Positions 1 to 11,870 of a DNA stretch of 64,000 nt are shown in pieces (position 1 is the first letter of the stretch; the number at the start of each line of letters is the position of its first letter). This stretch comes from Phocoena phocoena. Taxonomy: Eukaryota; Chordata; Mammalia; Artiodactyla; Phocoenidae. Made by a program: the position numbers and the translations under genes. The notes under the pieces are model-generated. The model ran no database searches. It was not told the DNA's origin and worked only from the letters and a program-made list of their open reading frames with translations. The stretch lies in contig NC_089222.1 of NCBI RefSeq assembly GCF_963924675.1, forward strand, positions 113,661,316 to 113,725,315, written 5' to 3'.

Positions 1-239
1 GGCCAGGTGAGGAGTTCCAGTAATTGCCTTTGTAATTGTAACTCAGGTCAGGCCTGAAAAACCAGGGAGAGGTTCTTAACCAATCTCCTGTACTCTAGTT
101 CTTTCCATTCTTCTCTCCTCACTTCTCATGCATCTGGTTTTGGTTCTTTCTCTTTAAACATAATGAGACCGTGGTCAAAGCAACTGGAATAGTTCAGAGA
201 TTTATGGTCAGAAGGTGAAATGAATTTATTATTATGCAG
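1..239. other. Anonymous AT-rich sequence
   Basis: No gene or recognisable repeat is seen. Short open frames lack any recognisable protein content. Confidence 0.5.
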
Positions 240-540
240 AGATGAGGGAGAATCCACCTTATGGAAGGTGGAGGAAAGGAGTAGAGCTGAGGAATGGTAT
301 GTACAAAGGCTCTGACCCAACGAGAGGAACTGCAATGATTTAGGTTTGACTGGAGTGCAGAGTATAAGGCAAGGGCAGGCAATAGATGTCTTGAAGAGGC
401 CAAAATATGAAGTGCCACATATACCATGCAAAAATGTAAAGTTCTTTTTTTTAGTAAAAGAAAACTATTGAAAGCTTGTAATAGTGAATAATATGATCAC
501 ATTTGTATTTTCAGAAAATATCCAGGCCAAAGGTAGTGAA
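240..540 (-). repeat. Ancient LINE L2 fragment
   Basis: Diverged sequence with the order of words typical of antisense L2: ATGTACAAAGGCTCTGA, a GAACTGCAATG word, then after an AT-rich stretch TATGATCACATTTGTATTTT. Identified by recognition only; the boundaries are approximate. Confidence 0.5.
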
Positions 541-3149
541 CAGAATACTAATTAGTATAAAATAAGTAATGAAGCATTTAAATGTTTAAGTAGAATCCAA
601 AGTTTCTTTGCATCAAGGCAGAATTGATTGGGGTTTGTCCCTGAGGGAGACCTTTCCAAAGATCAACAAACAAGTTGTTAGAAGAGTTGCTAATTTCTTC
701 ATTAGCATGTGAATACTTCCTTGAAATACATATTATATAAAATCCCCATATGTGGGAATATACTTATGAATTGTATATTTCTATGTGTGTATGAATCGTG
801 TATGGAACTGTATCGTACCTCCACCCTGGGAATGGTGATTTGGAAGAATGGTGAGTGAAGAAAACATGCCGCTAACGTGGCGGAAAAAAACACAACCCAC
901 GTGTAACCAGAAGAGACCTGTGGTTTAGTCTGTTTAGTATCAATGTCTTGATACGCTCTAAGTTTGTAAGAGTAGATTTTTTTTAATTTGCAAAGTATTA
1001 TCTAGTTTCTTAATATTAAGCAATACTATTTCTGATAAACAAAATACATTATAATTTTAAATATTTTTAAACTTCTTATTAATGCCATTCTGTTTTTTAA
1101 ATGTTTATGCTATACAAACTCATGTTAAGAAATAACTAAATCTATCTTTTTAATTCCACAATTGTAATTGCCATTTTTTTCTCTCGAGTTGAGAGTCTGT
1201 AGTCCTTTTAAAAAATATCTGATTATATTCTCACCCATATAAATATATATTAATACTCTCATCTACATATGTGTGTATTTTTAGATTTAATTTTTATTCA
1301 TTTATAATATATTTAAAATTTCCTATCTAGGTTGAGTATTGAGCCTAAATGTTCAGGTCTATAGTCATTTGTTCTTTGCTATTATTTGCTGTGGAAATGG
1401 GAAGGGAGAGATCCAGTTCTCCAGTCTGGATCTTGAAGACCCGAGAGTAGATATTGAATTCACCAAAAGTTATGCATAAAACATTCAAGGACAGAAGCTG
1501 ACCTACAAAAAAATTAAATCTGATTTCCTTGTCACTTTACATGCATATATAGATCTTGATCTAGACTAAAAAATATATTTTGTCTGAAGTGCATGCCTCT
1601 AAGATTTAGTATTTGCTTTATCCTAATTTGCTGTCTATCCATTAGATTCATAGAATTGTATTCATTGTCTCTGGTGGTCAATTAGGCATGTGTAAAACAA
1701 TCCAAGGATATTAATCCAACACAGTGTTTCCCAGCCAAAAGGATTTTTATTTTCCCAATAACAAGTTGAAAATATTGTATGGTGTAATTTTGAGACAGTA
1801 GTTCCAAGTTTTAAAAATAATACCATAGGAAATGTTACTTTTGTTTCGTTATCATGATCTCTGTTGTTTTTATTTTGGAGGGTATGGTTGTTTTAGGAAG
1901 GAATGGAAACCATTAAATACAGCATTTAGCAATAGTCACCACAAGAATACAGGCGTTCGTGATGTCACTCATAGTCTCTATCTTCATGTGTACACTTTCT
2001 CTTATAGAGGTTGGCCAAAAGTAGCATAAACAACAACAATTTGTTATGACCTGTGAAAGTACTTTATAAATATTTTAGTGATATGATATCTTGAGGAAAA
2101 AAATTTCCTATTCGTGAGGCCACAGGAAACAGAAAACATTGGATGTTTAGTTTTTTAATGCTAATTATTATTATTAACAAAATTGAGATTATTGTTTTTT
2201 ACCATTCAGATATTCATTTTGGTCTTATATATTTAAATTCAGATAACTCTCAGGGTTTTTTTTTCTTTTCTTTAACTTTATTTTAACATGCTTTGTTTAC
2301 ATTTTTCTTTTTTAGTTAAAAAAGAAAGTGTGAGTTATTTTTTTGTTCAGTAAGAGTTAACAGATCCTAAATATAAATCTTTTGTTCCCTAGGAAGTAAC
2401 AATGCCTGTTAGATAGCTCATTTTAACCACTCAATTGTCTTTTGTTTTCATTGGCTATCTTTTTAATATTTTTCATAATTCTTCTGCAAATTTAAATAAT
2501 TTTTACAGTAAGAGGGAACTTATAGTAAATTATTGTTCTCATTTTCCTCTTTTTAATCTAAAGAACATGCATATAATGATCATTTCGCATTCATAAAATT
2601 CCTCAGCTGCTAAATCTTGAGAAATGTGTTGTGTGTGTTAAAATGAGATGCTCTCAATTTGGCCTCAGAAGTTAATTCAACAGATTAATGGTGAATTTCT
2701 TAAACTCCTTACTTAAGGGCTTAGGAAAGCTATTAAGCCTGTAGGCCGAGTGACACCAAAAGGCTGAGGTGAAGGCTGAGAGTTAAACCTCTCTTAATAA
2801 CACAGACCCAAAACCTAGTATTAGAGAAATAAAGAAGATTAAGGTGTCAACTCAACCTTAGCTATACTGTTGGTCTATACCCTTTACAGGTGGGGAAAAA
2901 AATAGAGCAAAGAGAACAGAAATTTATCCTGTGGTTTCATCTCTATTATCCATTCAACCCCAAATTTTGTACATACTGGCAAAAACACATTTGGGAGCAA
3001 TCATTAAGATAGGTGTGCCCCTGAAACCCTACCTAAAATTTTTTCCGGTCAACCCAAAAACCATCCCTTATTTGTGAAAGTGCTCTATAAAAAAAAGACA
3101 TTCCACCGTTCATTTGCTCATTTTTTAACCTTTGGTCTAGTCAAGCAAT
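541..3149. other. Repeat-poor AT-rich stretch
   Basis: Strongly AT-rich with many T and A runs. No exon, RNA gene or clear repeat is recognised. The longest open frame is about 65 codons with no protein signature. Confidence 0.5.
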
Positions 3150-3360
3150 ATTGGAAAACGAGGCATTTTCCTGGGAATAGAGACTTGACATGAGTTAACA
3201 GACAGAAAATAATGAAATAGTTGCAATAGATTATGACAGATACTGTAATAGAGGTACTTTTTCTGGGAAAGTGGAGGACAAATGCCTAACAGTCTCTGGA
3301 GTGTTCAGGAAAAGTTTTGAAGGAGAGTAGGAGTTTACCAAGCAATGAAAGCACTGTGTA
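3150..3360 (-). repeat. Ancient LINE L2 fragment
   Basis: Follows the antisense L2 pattern: ACAGACAGAAAATAATG, TTATGACAGATACTGTAATAG, then TTCAGGAAAAGTTTTGAAGG. Heavily diverged. Confidence 0.45.
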
Positions 3361-3579
3361 TAAAGGTATTTCCTTATATTTACTTGTGTACATTAATGAA
3401 AACATACCTTTAATGAACTACAGGAAGTTCAGAATTGTTTGCATATGAGAGGGTTATGCATAAGAAGCTGTAATAATGTAGCAATAAACTTATAAAAAGA
3501 GCCAATACACTGTAAGCTCTTCACTAAATGCTAGTCACTCTATGGAGAGCTTTCCCTGAATGCTTATTATAACATGTTG

Positions 3580-3725
3580 GCACTGTTTTATAGGTGTTTT
3601 ATGGATGAGGAAACTGAGGAATTGAGGGAGTAACAATTTTTCCAGGATTCATGGCTACCAAGCATCAGAACTGGCTGGAATTCAAGCCCAGGCTATGTGG
3701 CTCCAGTGTCTGTGCTCTATTATGT
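3580..3725 (-). repeat. MIR SINE, antisense
   Basis: Matches the antisense MIR order: TATGGATGAGGAAACTGAGG, then GAATTCAAGCCCAGGCT, then CTCCAGTGTCTGTGCTC. MIR is an ancient tRNA-derived SINE shared by all mammals. Confidence 0.8.
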
Positions 3726-3989
3726 GGAGGTGGTGAAATCACGGTGGGAAAGAATTTTGCTTAGGAGTCTACTCTTTATTCTCTAGGTGACAGAGACTCA
3801 TTGAAGTCAGGCAACCAGTTGAATGTGGGATATGAGAAAGAGGCTTGGAGGATGACTTCCAAGCTCAAGCCTTCAAAGACTGAGTCTCACGTGGCTACCT
3901 TTTTAGAGGCAGAATAGAGTAGTAGGGTCAGGGGTTAGAGAAAAGAAAATGCAGTAAGTTTGGGGCATGTTAATTGCTAACATTGTCTA

Positions 3990-4140
3990 CAATTTACAGT
4001 AACTGGTGGTTTGACCCTGGGTAAAATACAATCCCTCTCAGTGCCTCAGTTTTTGCATCTGTAAAGTGGGGATGAAGTTGTTATGAGGATTAAATGAGTT
4101 AATGATTTTAAAGTGATATAAATAGCATCTGATTAATAGT
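3990..4140 (+). repeat. MIR SINE
   Basis: Contains the sense MIR core: GTGCCTCAGTTTTTGCATCT, a near-perfect GTAAAGTGGGGATGA, then GAGGATTAAATGAGTTAATG. It lies in opposite orientation to the MIR about 260 bp upstream. Confidence 0.85.
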
Positions 4141-4433
4141 ATATATTACCTGTGTTGGTTAAAAAATACATTACAGATATACATTTTAAACAGCCTTGGA
4201 ACAGACCAGAAGTGAATACTAAGTTGTACATTTTGTAAGGATACTTTCAATTGACAGTACTTTACTAACTTTTATTCATGTAGGAACTAGTTATGGTTTT
4301 CATTTTGAATCTTCTGTAATGGTACCATTAATTCTAATATTTTTCAATATATGTGATTATGTTTTTCAATTTAAAATTATAATAAGTATGACTACCTTAG
4401 ATGGATCAGAGGGAAATTGGACCAGATTTACTT

Positions 4434-4646
4434 TTTTTTTTTTTTTTTTTTTTTTACGGTACGCGGGCCTCTCACTGTTGTGGCCCCTCCCATTGCGGAG
4501 CACAGGCTCCGGACGCGCAGGCTCAGCGGCCACGGCTCACTGGTCCAGCCGCTCCGCGGCATGTGGGATCTTCCCGGACCGGGGCACGAACCCGTGTCTC
4601 CTGCATCGACAGGCGGACTCTCAACCACTGCGCCACCAGGGAAGCC
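4434..4646 (-). mobile_element. Cetacean CHR-type tRNA-derived SINE
   Basis: Complete SINE on the minus strand, with its A-rich tail read as a T run at about 4434-4455. In SINE sense the 5' end is the GGCTTCCCTGGTGGCGCAGT head with a Pol III A box, followed by the B box region. The target-site duplication CCAGATTTACTT is exact at 4422-4433 and 4647-4658. This family is characteristic of whales and dolphins. Confidence 0.93.
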
Positions 4647-4734
4647 CCAGATTTACTTGGTTCTTTGAATTAAAGTACTAACAAAAGAGTTGATGCATTG
4701 TCTCATTTTATCCAAAGCATTCACTTATTCAAAC

Positions 4735-4880
4735 ATCCTGTTTTTCAACAAAAACTTATTTAGCATCTACTACATAGCAGTCACCCAGCTCAACCCTGTG
4801 CTTAGTGAGATTAATAAGACAAAGTCTCCCTCCTAAGAGAGTTCAGAATCTAGTGTAAGAGTAAGGGGATCCAGTGCAGT
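4735..4880 (-). repeat. Ancient L2 3' end
   Basis: Reads as antisense L2: ACTTATTTAGCATCTACTAC, then CCTGTGCTTAGTGAG, AATAAGACAAAGTCTCCCTC and TTCAGAATCTAGTG. Diverged but ordered. Confidence 0.65.
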
Positions 4881-5937
4881 GCTATAGGCTTACAGACCAT
4901 GTGGTTTGTCACAATACTACTAAATCATCTCCATCAGTGGATCTTCAAATACAGTAGAACATATGATAAAACATTACATGCATATTAAGGCTTTTCAGAC
5001 TTTCAGTAGATGGCACACCAAATTATTGCCTCTAAATTAATGCATTCTTTCTAAAGTCCAGCCTCTTATAATAACCATTATAATTGTATTGCATCATCAT
5101 ATGTATGTCTGAAATTCTTATTTGTGCCATCTATTGAATAAATAGACTTTGTTATTTCAGTGAGTACATAACCAGCAGAGCGACTTTGATCCACAAGAAT
5201 AAATGACATCTTCTCTCCAGAAACACTCTTGTAAGTATATCAGAATCAAAAGCTGTGGATTCTTCCTCAGGGTGGAGGCTTCACAGAGGTGCCAATGTCC
5301 AAAGGTTTTCTTGAACAGTGACTAGAAATTTATCCGTCGGAGAAGAGAGAAATTAACAGCCCAGCGCTTCATCACCATTTTAAACATATATCATGTCACT
5401 TTATAAAGGAGGACTTTGAGGCACAGAAAGACCTGTGACTCCGTTGATCCCCATGCTTCTCTAAGGCAAAGCAAACATCAGCCCATGGCAGATGATCAAG
5501 GTCGGAGAGCTGCTTACTTTCCTGCAGTGACCTCATCTAACACATGCGACGTTAAATGTATATCTTTAGTTGCTGACTATACCCTTGAAAACAGTTTGGT
5601 CCTCTGACTCTTAAATGCCTTGTACCTTACGGCTCAATCCTCAGCCAGGCCCATGTTTCTCTTTCTGAGATATCTTTTTGATAGCTATGTGTCTGGCTGA
5701 AAAAGCATCTCTTCTGCTTACCAGTATCACTCCTATATGAACAGATCCCATATTTGGAATCCCTACCCTGCCTTTCCCTCTGACATCTAGCCCTAGATCC
5801 ATAGTTGACTGCTATGACCCCTAACGCTTTCCTCTCACTCCCCCCTCGTTCTTTATTATGAGTAAATGATCATTCTTCCATTTTTCACTTCATCTCTACC
5901 ATCTTCCTTTGGTGCAGTGCCTCTGGATGGGGGTCTC
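4881..5937. other. Anonymous sequence, weak MIR-like patch
   Basis: A weak MIR-like stretch lies at about 5400-5480 (AGGACTTTGAGGCACAGAAAG). The block 5160-5620 is less AT-rich and repeat-poor, but no splice-bounded open frame or known protein is recognised. The 63-codon open frame at 5416-5607 has no recognisable homology. Confidence 0.4.
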
Positions 5938-6360
5938 TATCATCCATGTCAGGAGTTATATTAGATAGGGCAAAAACTAAACTACTGCGACAAAAACAGA
6001 CAAGAAAAATTACACTGGTTCAAACAAGTTAGAACCCTATATGTTCCATGTGAAGCAGCCCAATTTCAGTGGACAGAGCAGAAATGGGAAATTCTCTAGG
6101 AACCATGTGATTTTCTTCAGCTGCTCCATCAACCCTGGATTGTTGTTGACTGAGTGATACTGATAGGAGCTGGCTCAGTCACGTTGCATTCTAGCTTATG
6201 GGGAGGCAGGGGAAGGGGCTATGGAAGATTGAAACAAGAGCTCTGGAGGTTGCACACGTGACTTCCAATCACATTCCTTTAGCAAGAACAGTCACCTGGC
6301 CCACACAGCTGCAAGGAAGGCTGGGAAATCTCCAGCTGAGCAGTTGATGGCAGGGCAAAA
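5938..6360. repeat. Unclassified ancient interspersed repeat, possible
   Basis: Has the look of a decayed interspersed element (TCAGGAGTTATATTAGATAG, CACACGTGACTTCCAATCAC, CTGCAAGGAAGGCTGGGAAA). The family is not recognised with confidence; an old LTR or DNA transposon is possible. Confidence 0.3.
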
Positions 6361-9300
6361 ATAATGATTATGAAAGAAAGGGAAAATGGATTTGCAAATA
6401 CAATTAATCATTGTCCTACTAGTCACACACTGTTGCCCACATAGACCGTAAACATGATTTTCCTCATTTATTCTGAGGTTTCAAGACCAAACCCAATTCT
6501 GCCTCCTGTTCTGGTTTTCATGGTCCTTGGCAGCTCTGTTTCCTAGTATTTACTTTCCCATTCATTTTTCCATTTATTTTATAGTATCTTATTTAGCCTC
6601 TGTAAAGCTTTTCATAAATGATCCTTCTTATTACTTATATGCATTCCCAAACAAATTTTAAGTTTTTGGAACCAGGGAGCACATATTATACTTGTTTGCA
6701 TAGGCAAGGCCTATCAGTGTATTCTCCAAAATAAGCAACAGAATTATGCACAAGGGCTTAGTTTTACTTATAATACTGACAGAGTCAATATTTTTGGCAG
6801 TATTCTTATAGTGTACACAAGAAATGAATAAAATATGTATTTGAATGAGTAAGTCTATGAATGATTGGATGAATACCCAAATATTCATAAACTGAGATTT
6901 AAATGAATCTAGATTATACAGATCTGATTTTTTTGAGGCGGTAGTAGAAAGAACATAGAACATATGTTTTCTATGTAATATTTATATGGAGTCATAATTC
7001 TCAATTTATTTTCTATTTCTGTACTATCTGATTGTGCACATAATCCTTGCCATTTAGCATAAATAAGTTTCTGAATTTTCATGACATTAAGAAAAGGCAT
7101 TATAGCACTTTTGAGTTTGATAGAAAAAATATCAAAAGTTCCTCTGAACTATAGGTAACAATAGCTAAAGTGGAAGCAAACAAAAGATAAGGTGGTAAAA
7201 GGAGGGCTAACCAGGGGATGAGATAACAGATAAAGATCAGTAAAGAACAAGGTAAGAAATAAAATGGTTTAAAAAGGGTCCTGAAGTTCCAGTAGCACAG
7301 AATAGCCAATTCAAGAAAGACTTGACCGTTAGATTTGAGAAACATTCATTTATAATACATCCTCTTGTATTAGTGGCTTGAACAAGTTAATAAACAATGA
7401 AAAGGAATGTATTAATAGACAATTTCTTCCTTTTTGAAATGTCTGTGTTTCAATAATGTGAATAATGATCACTTATGTGCACCTAGGCTACTCACAGAAT
7501 CAGCTCAGCAGATGAACCTAGTGATAAAGTAAATGTTCCCTTTTACCTGGTTTTCATTTTTCAAATTTTTTTATTATTCTTTCCCAGGTAGCAGGGTGTA
7601 AGAACTAAAGACTAAATACTATCAATACAGGCCTCGCATAGTTTACAGAAAGTAGGTAAAATTGTGTTGGACAAAATTCAACAGGGCTCTGTTCTCCAAT
7701 GACTCTTTTTCTTTTGTGGAACAAAAGAAGTGAGTTCACTTTAAGTATAAATTCCTAAGTCTTTTACAATTCCTGCTCAGACTCTCCTCGGCATTTTCAT
7801 TGGGAGGCAGTTGATTTCTTTCTATAGATGGATTTCGTTATTCGGACTTCACCATCAGTAGAATACATTATAAATTTAGCAGAATGTGATAATTAGTCAC
7901 AAGCAAGAATATAAATAAAACTGCATAACCAATAAAAGGCCATAAAGCCTGGCAAGTAAAATTGGTCACTGTGTGTTAAAATAGGAAATGTATGGAGGAA
8001 AAAAAAATTGATCTCACATGTCCTCTCTGTGCTGGAGAGAAATTGCTATATTACGCGTAGCTCTGGAAACGCATGTGTATAGCCTATTAGAAATAAAATA
8101 AAATCATATGTAATGCAGTGATTTAGAATGATCTAAGAACAAAAGAACCATAGTCCCGTGAAGGTAAATGGTTCTTTTGTTAAAGCAAAGTTGATAACAT
8201 CAATTCCCTTCCACACTAAACCAGACTCCAATTTTTAAAACGTGCATCAATTTCCACAGTTAGCTTTTGCAGTTTTAACTTCGGAAAATAAAATTGAGAA
8301 TATTAATAATTTAGATTTGATTAAGAAATACACGTGCATCCATGTACACAAAAACTGTATTGTATAGTTCCTGGAAATTTTTAGTCAGTGAAATGGTGTA
8401 TCAGCAATACTGAACAAAAGATAATGTGGTATGTGCAATAATGTGCATTAAATGAGCTAAAAATATTTACCTACCCACCCAGCAGAGTTTGACTATAATC
8501 AAGGGAAAAATTGCATATGAATTGTGCCCATCTAGACGGGGAAGATCTTTAGGTCCATACTGATTTCATAGAATCCCCTATAGATACACATGAGAAATTG
8601 TACTGTAAAGGTTAAAGCAAGGGCTAGAATTCATTTGAATAATATATTCTAACATATTTTATAAGACCCAGTTCACTGCATCAAAGAATCAAAATGTGTA
8701 TATTGAGTGTGCCAATGACATAAAAAATGCAAAAATACTTTGGAAAGGATTATTGTCTTCTAAATAATGTTGATGTTTGTTAATAAAAGAGTATTTGGCA
8801 TCCAAAAATAAAGCTTTCAAAGATTTCAAAGAGTTAAAAAAACAATTGCAGCTAAAACCAGACTTTACTGACTATGGAAACAAATTAGAATTTGTGCACC
8901 AAAAGTAACTTTTGGGATACTTTGTATTGTGTGTTTTTAGACTCATTTTTCCTTTATCATTAGTTTGCTTAGATTTCAATGTCAAAGGAGTCAAAATACC
9001 TAATATAAATGCTAATTTCCTATTCATTTTCTAATAAAAAAAACTAGACAACATGAACCTCAGTGTTTCGGTGGTCTGAGTAGGTAAATGTATATTGAAC
9101 TAAATACAACATGATAATATTATGAAATATCTTAGACTACTTATGCTTAGGGTCTAATATAACGCTCAGGTGCTTGATGAACGATATAATTACAGAGGAC
9201 TGACCGTCAGTCCAATTGACATAATAATATACTTGATTAATTTTAAGAGACAATAATCCCACCTAATTAATGAGAACTAATCAGTGAGTTATTTGGAATT

Positions 9301-9689
9301 CCATTAAAATATGAAGGTTATTTTGATACTGTAGATTTCCTATATTCATTACCCTTCATCTTGAGGTAGCTATCTTAGGACTTGACAGATAAGCGAGTTC
9401 TACAAGAATGACTTCCAGACACCAGCTTTGGTCCATTTTCCTTTGCATTATTCCTACTCTATATCATAGATATTTGTGGAATGTGATTGATTTTCCATCA
9501 TCATTTATTTCTTCATCTGTGCAATAATTGTTAAGTTCAATTTACAGGCTAGGCTGGAAAGGACTAAAACAGATGAGTGCTACGGCATGGTGTAACTGTC
9601 TAAGATCCTCTTCTGATATGTCTATAGAACACTCTGCATTTTCTCCGTATAAGTACTCAATATGATGCTCTTTTGTTTTTGTTGTTGTT
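6361..9689. other. AT-rich stretch, mostly without recognised features
   Basis: No coding or RNA gene is recognised. It contains a 14-bp perfect inverted repeat at 8138-8181 (listed separately). Short open frames on the minus strand near 6658-7345 are low-information and AT-driven. Confidence 0.5.
8138..8181. repeat. Perfect 14-bp inverted repeat with 16-nt loop
   Basis: AACAAAAGAACCAT at 8138-8151 is followed by its exact reverse complement at 8168-8181. It could be a remnant of a short DNA transposon end or a chance hairpin. Confidence 0.6.
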
Positions 9690-9990
9690 ATTTATCTGTA
9701 TCTCCTCCTAGATTTTAGGTGCATTGATAATAGGAACCAGGTCAGGTCAGTTTCCCTATTGCACATCAAGTGTTTAGAAATCTCAAAAATATATAGTGGA
9801 AACAGTCATGCATAGATGCATTGATCAGGGGAAGGCTGAAATAAAGCACTAAGCAAAGTTTCCAGGGAGCACTGAAGAGGGGAGTCATCAATTCTACCTG
9901 GCAGGTAAGAGAGAACAATGAGGAAGCCTTCACAAAGACAGGTAACATTTGAAATGGTTGGAAGGTGGGATGGGAATGGTATAAATTAAA
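9690..9990. repeat. Ancient L2-like fragments
   Basis: Positions 9690-9790 resemble the sense L2 tail (CTCCTAGATTTTAGGTGCAT, ATAGGAACCAGGTCAGG). Positions 9830-9990 resemble antisense L2 (GCAGGTAAGAGAGAACAATG, TTCACAAAGACAGGTAACAT). Both are very diverged, and the orientation switch suggests two fragments. Confidence 0.35.
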
Positions 9991-10359
9991 AAGAATAAAA
10001 TAAAAGGGTAAAAACTTGAAGTAAGCATTATATTCTGAGAAAGTTAAATAACCCACCTGAGGAGCTGAGGGTTTTGGGGAATTGAGTAACATGAGTTTGG
10101 AAAGGTAGTTTCCTCACAATTGATGTGCGAGAAATGGGGGGCAGAAGCAGTTCAAACCACATCTGTTGAAATATTCCAGGCACATTGTTCAGTAACTGTC
10201 ATATAGTGGAAAGCTTAGCATGTATGTCTGATTTCTCTTTGGTCTACACTGTCTCAGTTCCAAGTTGGCTGAGCTGTATTTCCTAGCTCTTAGTTATTGA
10301 AGAATACTTTCAGTCTAGAATCAGGTACAACTTTACCAGGGTTTGTTCTCATAAGCGCT

Positions 10360-10510
10360 GATTTTATATTATTTTCAAATATTCTTACAATTATGCAAAA
10401 TTATTTTTCTATTTCATAAATAAGAAAACTAAACTTACAGTAGTCAAGAACACGGCCCTGGCAAGCACAGTTGTGTAGCAGAGCTGACATTCAAATCTAA
10501 TTGCTGTTTT
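10360..10510 (-). repeat. MIR SINE, antisense
   Basis: TTTCATAAATAAGAAAACTAAA, then GCAGAGCTGACATTCAAATC follow the antisense MIR order. Old and diverged. Confidence 0.6.
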
Positions 10511-10799
10511 TCATTTCAAACTCATGATGTACATGCATGTTATACCTGCTTTTCTTCTCCATTTTTGTAAAACAAGTGTTTGACATCATTCAATAATTAG
10601 GAGAAACCCATAGCAAACATTCTTCTTGAGTTCTGGGTTTTTGGGCTTTTGCTTGGTTTTTTTTTTGTTTGTTTGTTTTGTTTCTTATAGCACCACCACC
10701 ATCCTGGCCTCTTATCTAATTAATTCACTCTTGGTTTTCTGCAGTAAAACCTAGTTACTTGTCATTATTGTAGTTTATCAAATTCCAACTAATCTGTAT

Positions 10800-11045
10800 G
10801 CTGCTGTCAGATTAATCTACCTGTCTGACTTTTTCTGCCACTTAATTTTCCTGTTGTATAGTTTCCAATAACTTTCCTTGAAAACTCACATACTCTTTAG
10901 TCTTTCTAAATTCTTCGTAAACCATTCTTTCTCTCTTGTCTAAACGTATGTCCTATCATTTTCCAACATGAATCCACCACTGTTAACCAGACTGATCTCC
11001 GAGTTGGCCCATCTGCAGGCACTGAGGATGTTTGTCTCACCATTT
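10800..11045 (+). repeat. Ancient L2 fragment
   Basis: The sense L2 pattern is visible: CTGTCAGATTAATCTACCTG, TTTTCTGCCACTTAATTTTC, then GTTTCCAATAACTTTCC. Diverged; edges uncertain. Confidence 0.45.
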
Positions 11046-11159
11046 TGTCTTCTAAGTATGTTTTAAAATAGATTACAAATACTTGCTAAGTACCAAATAC
11101 CTTTAGATGAAATTTATCAACACTTGTATAATCTCATTTAAGGTTCACAACACTCTTTT

Positions 11160-11370
11160 GAAACAGAGGGAAAGAGAAAGATAATTAACATTTATTGGCA
11201 TCTTATACTTTAAATGATCTTTGTTAAATTATCTCCTTTAAACCTCAAACTGGCCCAGGATGATATCAGGGAATTTCAAGAGCTTCCCCAGGCATAGTAA
11301 GTAAAAGACTGAAATGGGTTTAATCAAGGTTTGTCCAAATCCAATTCCAGGCTCTTCCTACATTATACGT
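11160..11370 (-). repeat. MIR SINE, antisense
   Basis: Antisense MIR order: ATTAACATTTATTGGCATCT, ATCTCCTTTAAACCTCA, then a decayed body ending in ATTCCAGGCTCTTCC. Confidence 0.6.
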
Positions 11371-11374
11371 CCTT

Positions 11375-11480
11375 CTTAGAGGCAGGAACTTGTCTTAGCA
11401 TTTCTCATATTTTTCCAGTGCTTCATATAGTATATGGTTATTTCAGTGCCCACTAAATAAATGAATGAATGCAGTTTTCC
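11375..11480 (+). repeat. Ancient L2 3' tail
   Basis: GGCAGGAACTTGTCTTAGCA, CCAGTGCTTCATATAGTATA, then AATAAATGAATGAATG give the sense L2 3' end order. Confidence 0.6.
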
Positions 11481-11644
11481 TTCACCTTCTTTATACTTTG
11501 ACTCTGTTTTGTAGCATGCTTACTTTCTCCCCAATTTCAAGTTTTATTTCTTTTTGCAAGCTTGCCACCTAAATAAAGATACCTTTCTCTTAATTGCTTA
11601 TGACTTACCTCTAACAATTAACGTATTTAATTTCTATGAATTAA

Positions 11645-11870
11645 GGGGCAAAGTAACTGGTAAAAACATGGACTCTGAGCCACTGTTCGAATCCCACTGT
11701 GTCATGTGATTTAGAAAAATTAATCTCTCTGTGCCTCAGTATCCTCAAATGTAAAACATGGATTATTATAGTACACTTATAGAATTGCTAAAAGTATTAA
11801 GTGAGCAGTAATGATTTCTAGTCGGCTCAGAGTAGTCTCTGACACAATATAAGTATTTATTAAAGAAAGA
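11645..11870 (+). repeat. MIR SINE
   Basis: Sense MIR: ACATGGACTCTGAGCCACTG, TTCGAATCCCACTGTGTCAT, CTCTGTGCCTCAGTATCCTC, then GTATTAAGTGAG. It is almost full-length. Confidence 0.85.

Noticed and set aside
4319..4681. Open frames of 66-120 codons over the SINEs (also at 29317-29703, 39854-40281, 49616-49958, 51854-52089 and 60258-60644)
   Set aside because: All are translations of the same CHR SINE with its T/A tail, in several frames and both strands. They share the SINE sequence and are not genes.
5160..5620. Host gene exon in a less AT-rich patch
   Set aside because: No frame with recognisable protein, and no convincing pair of splice sites; a MIR-like piece explains part of it.
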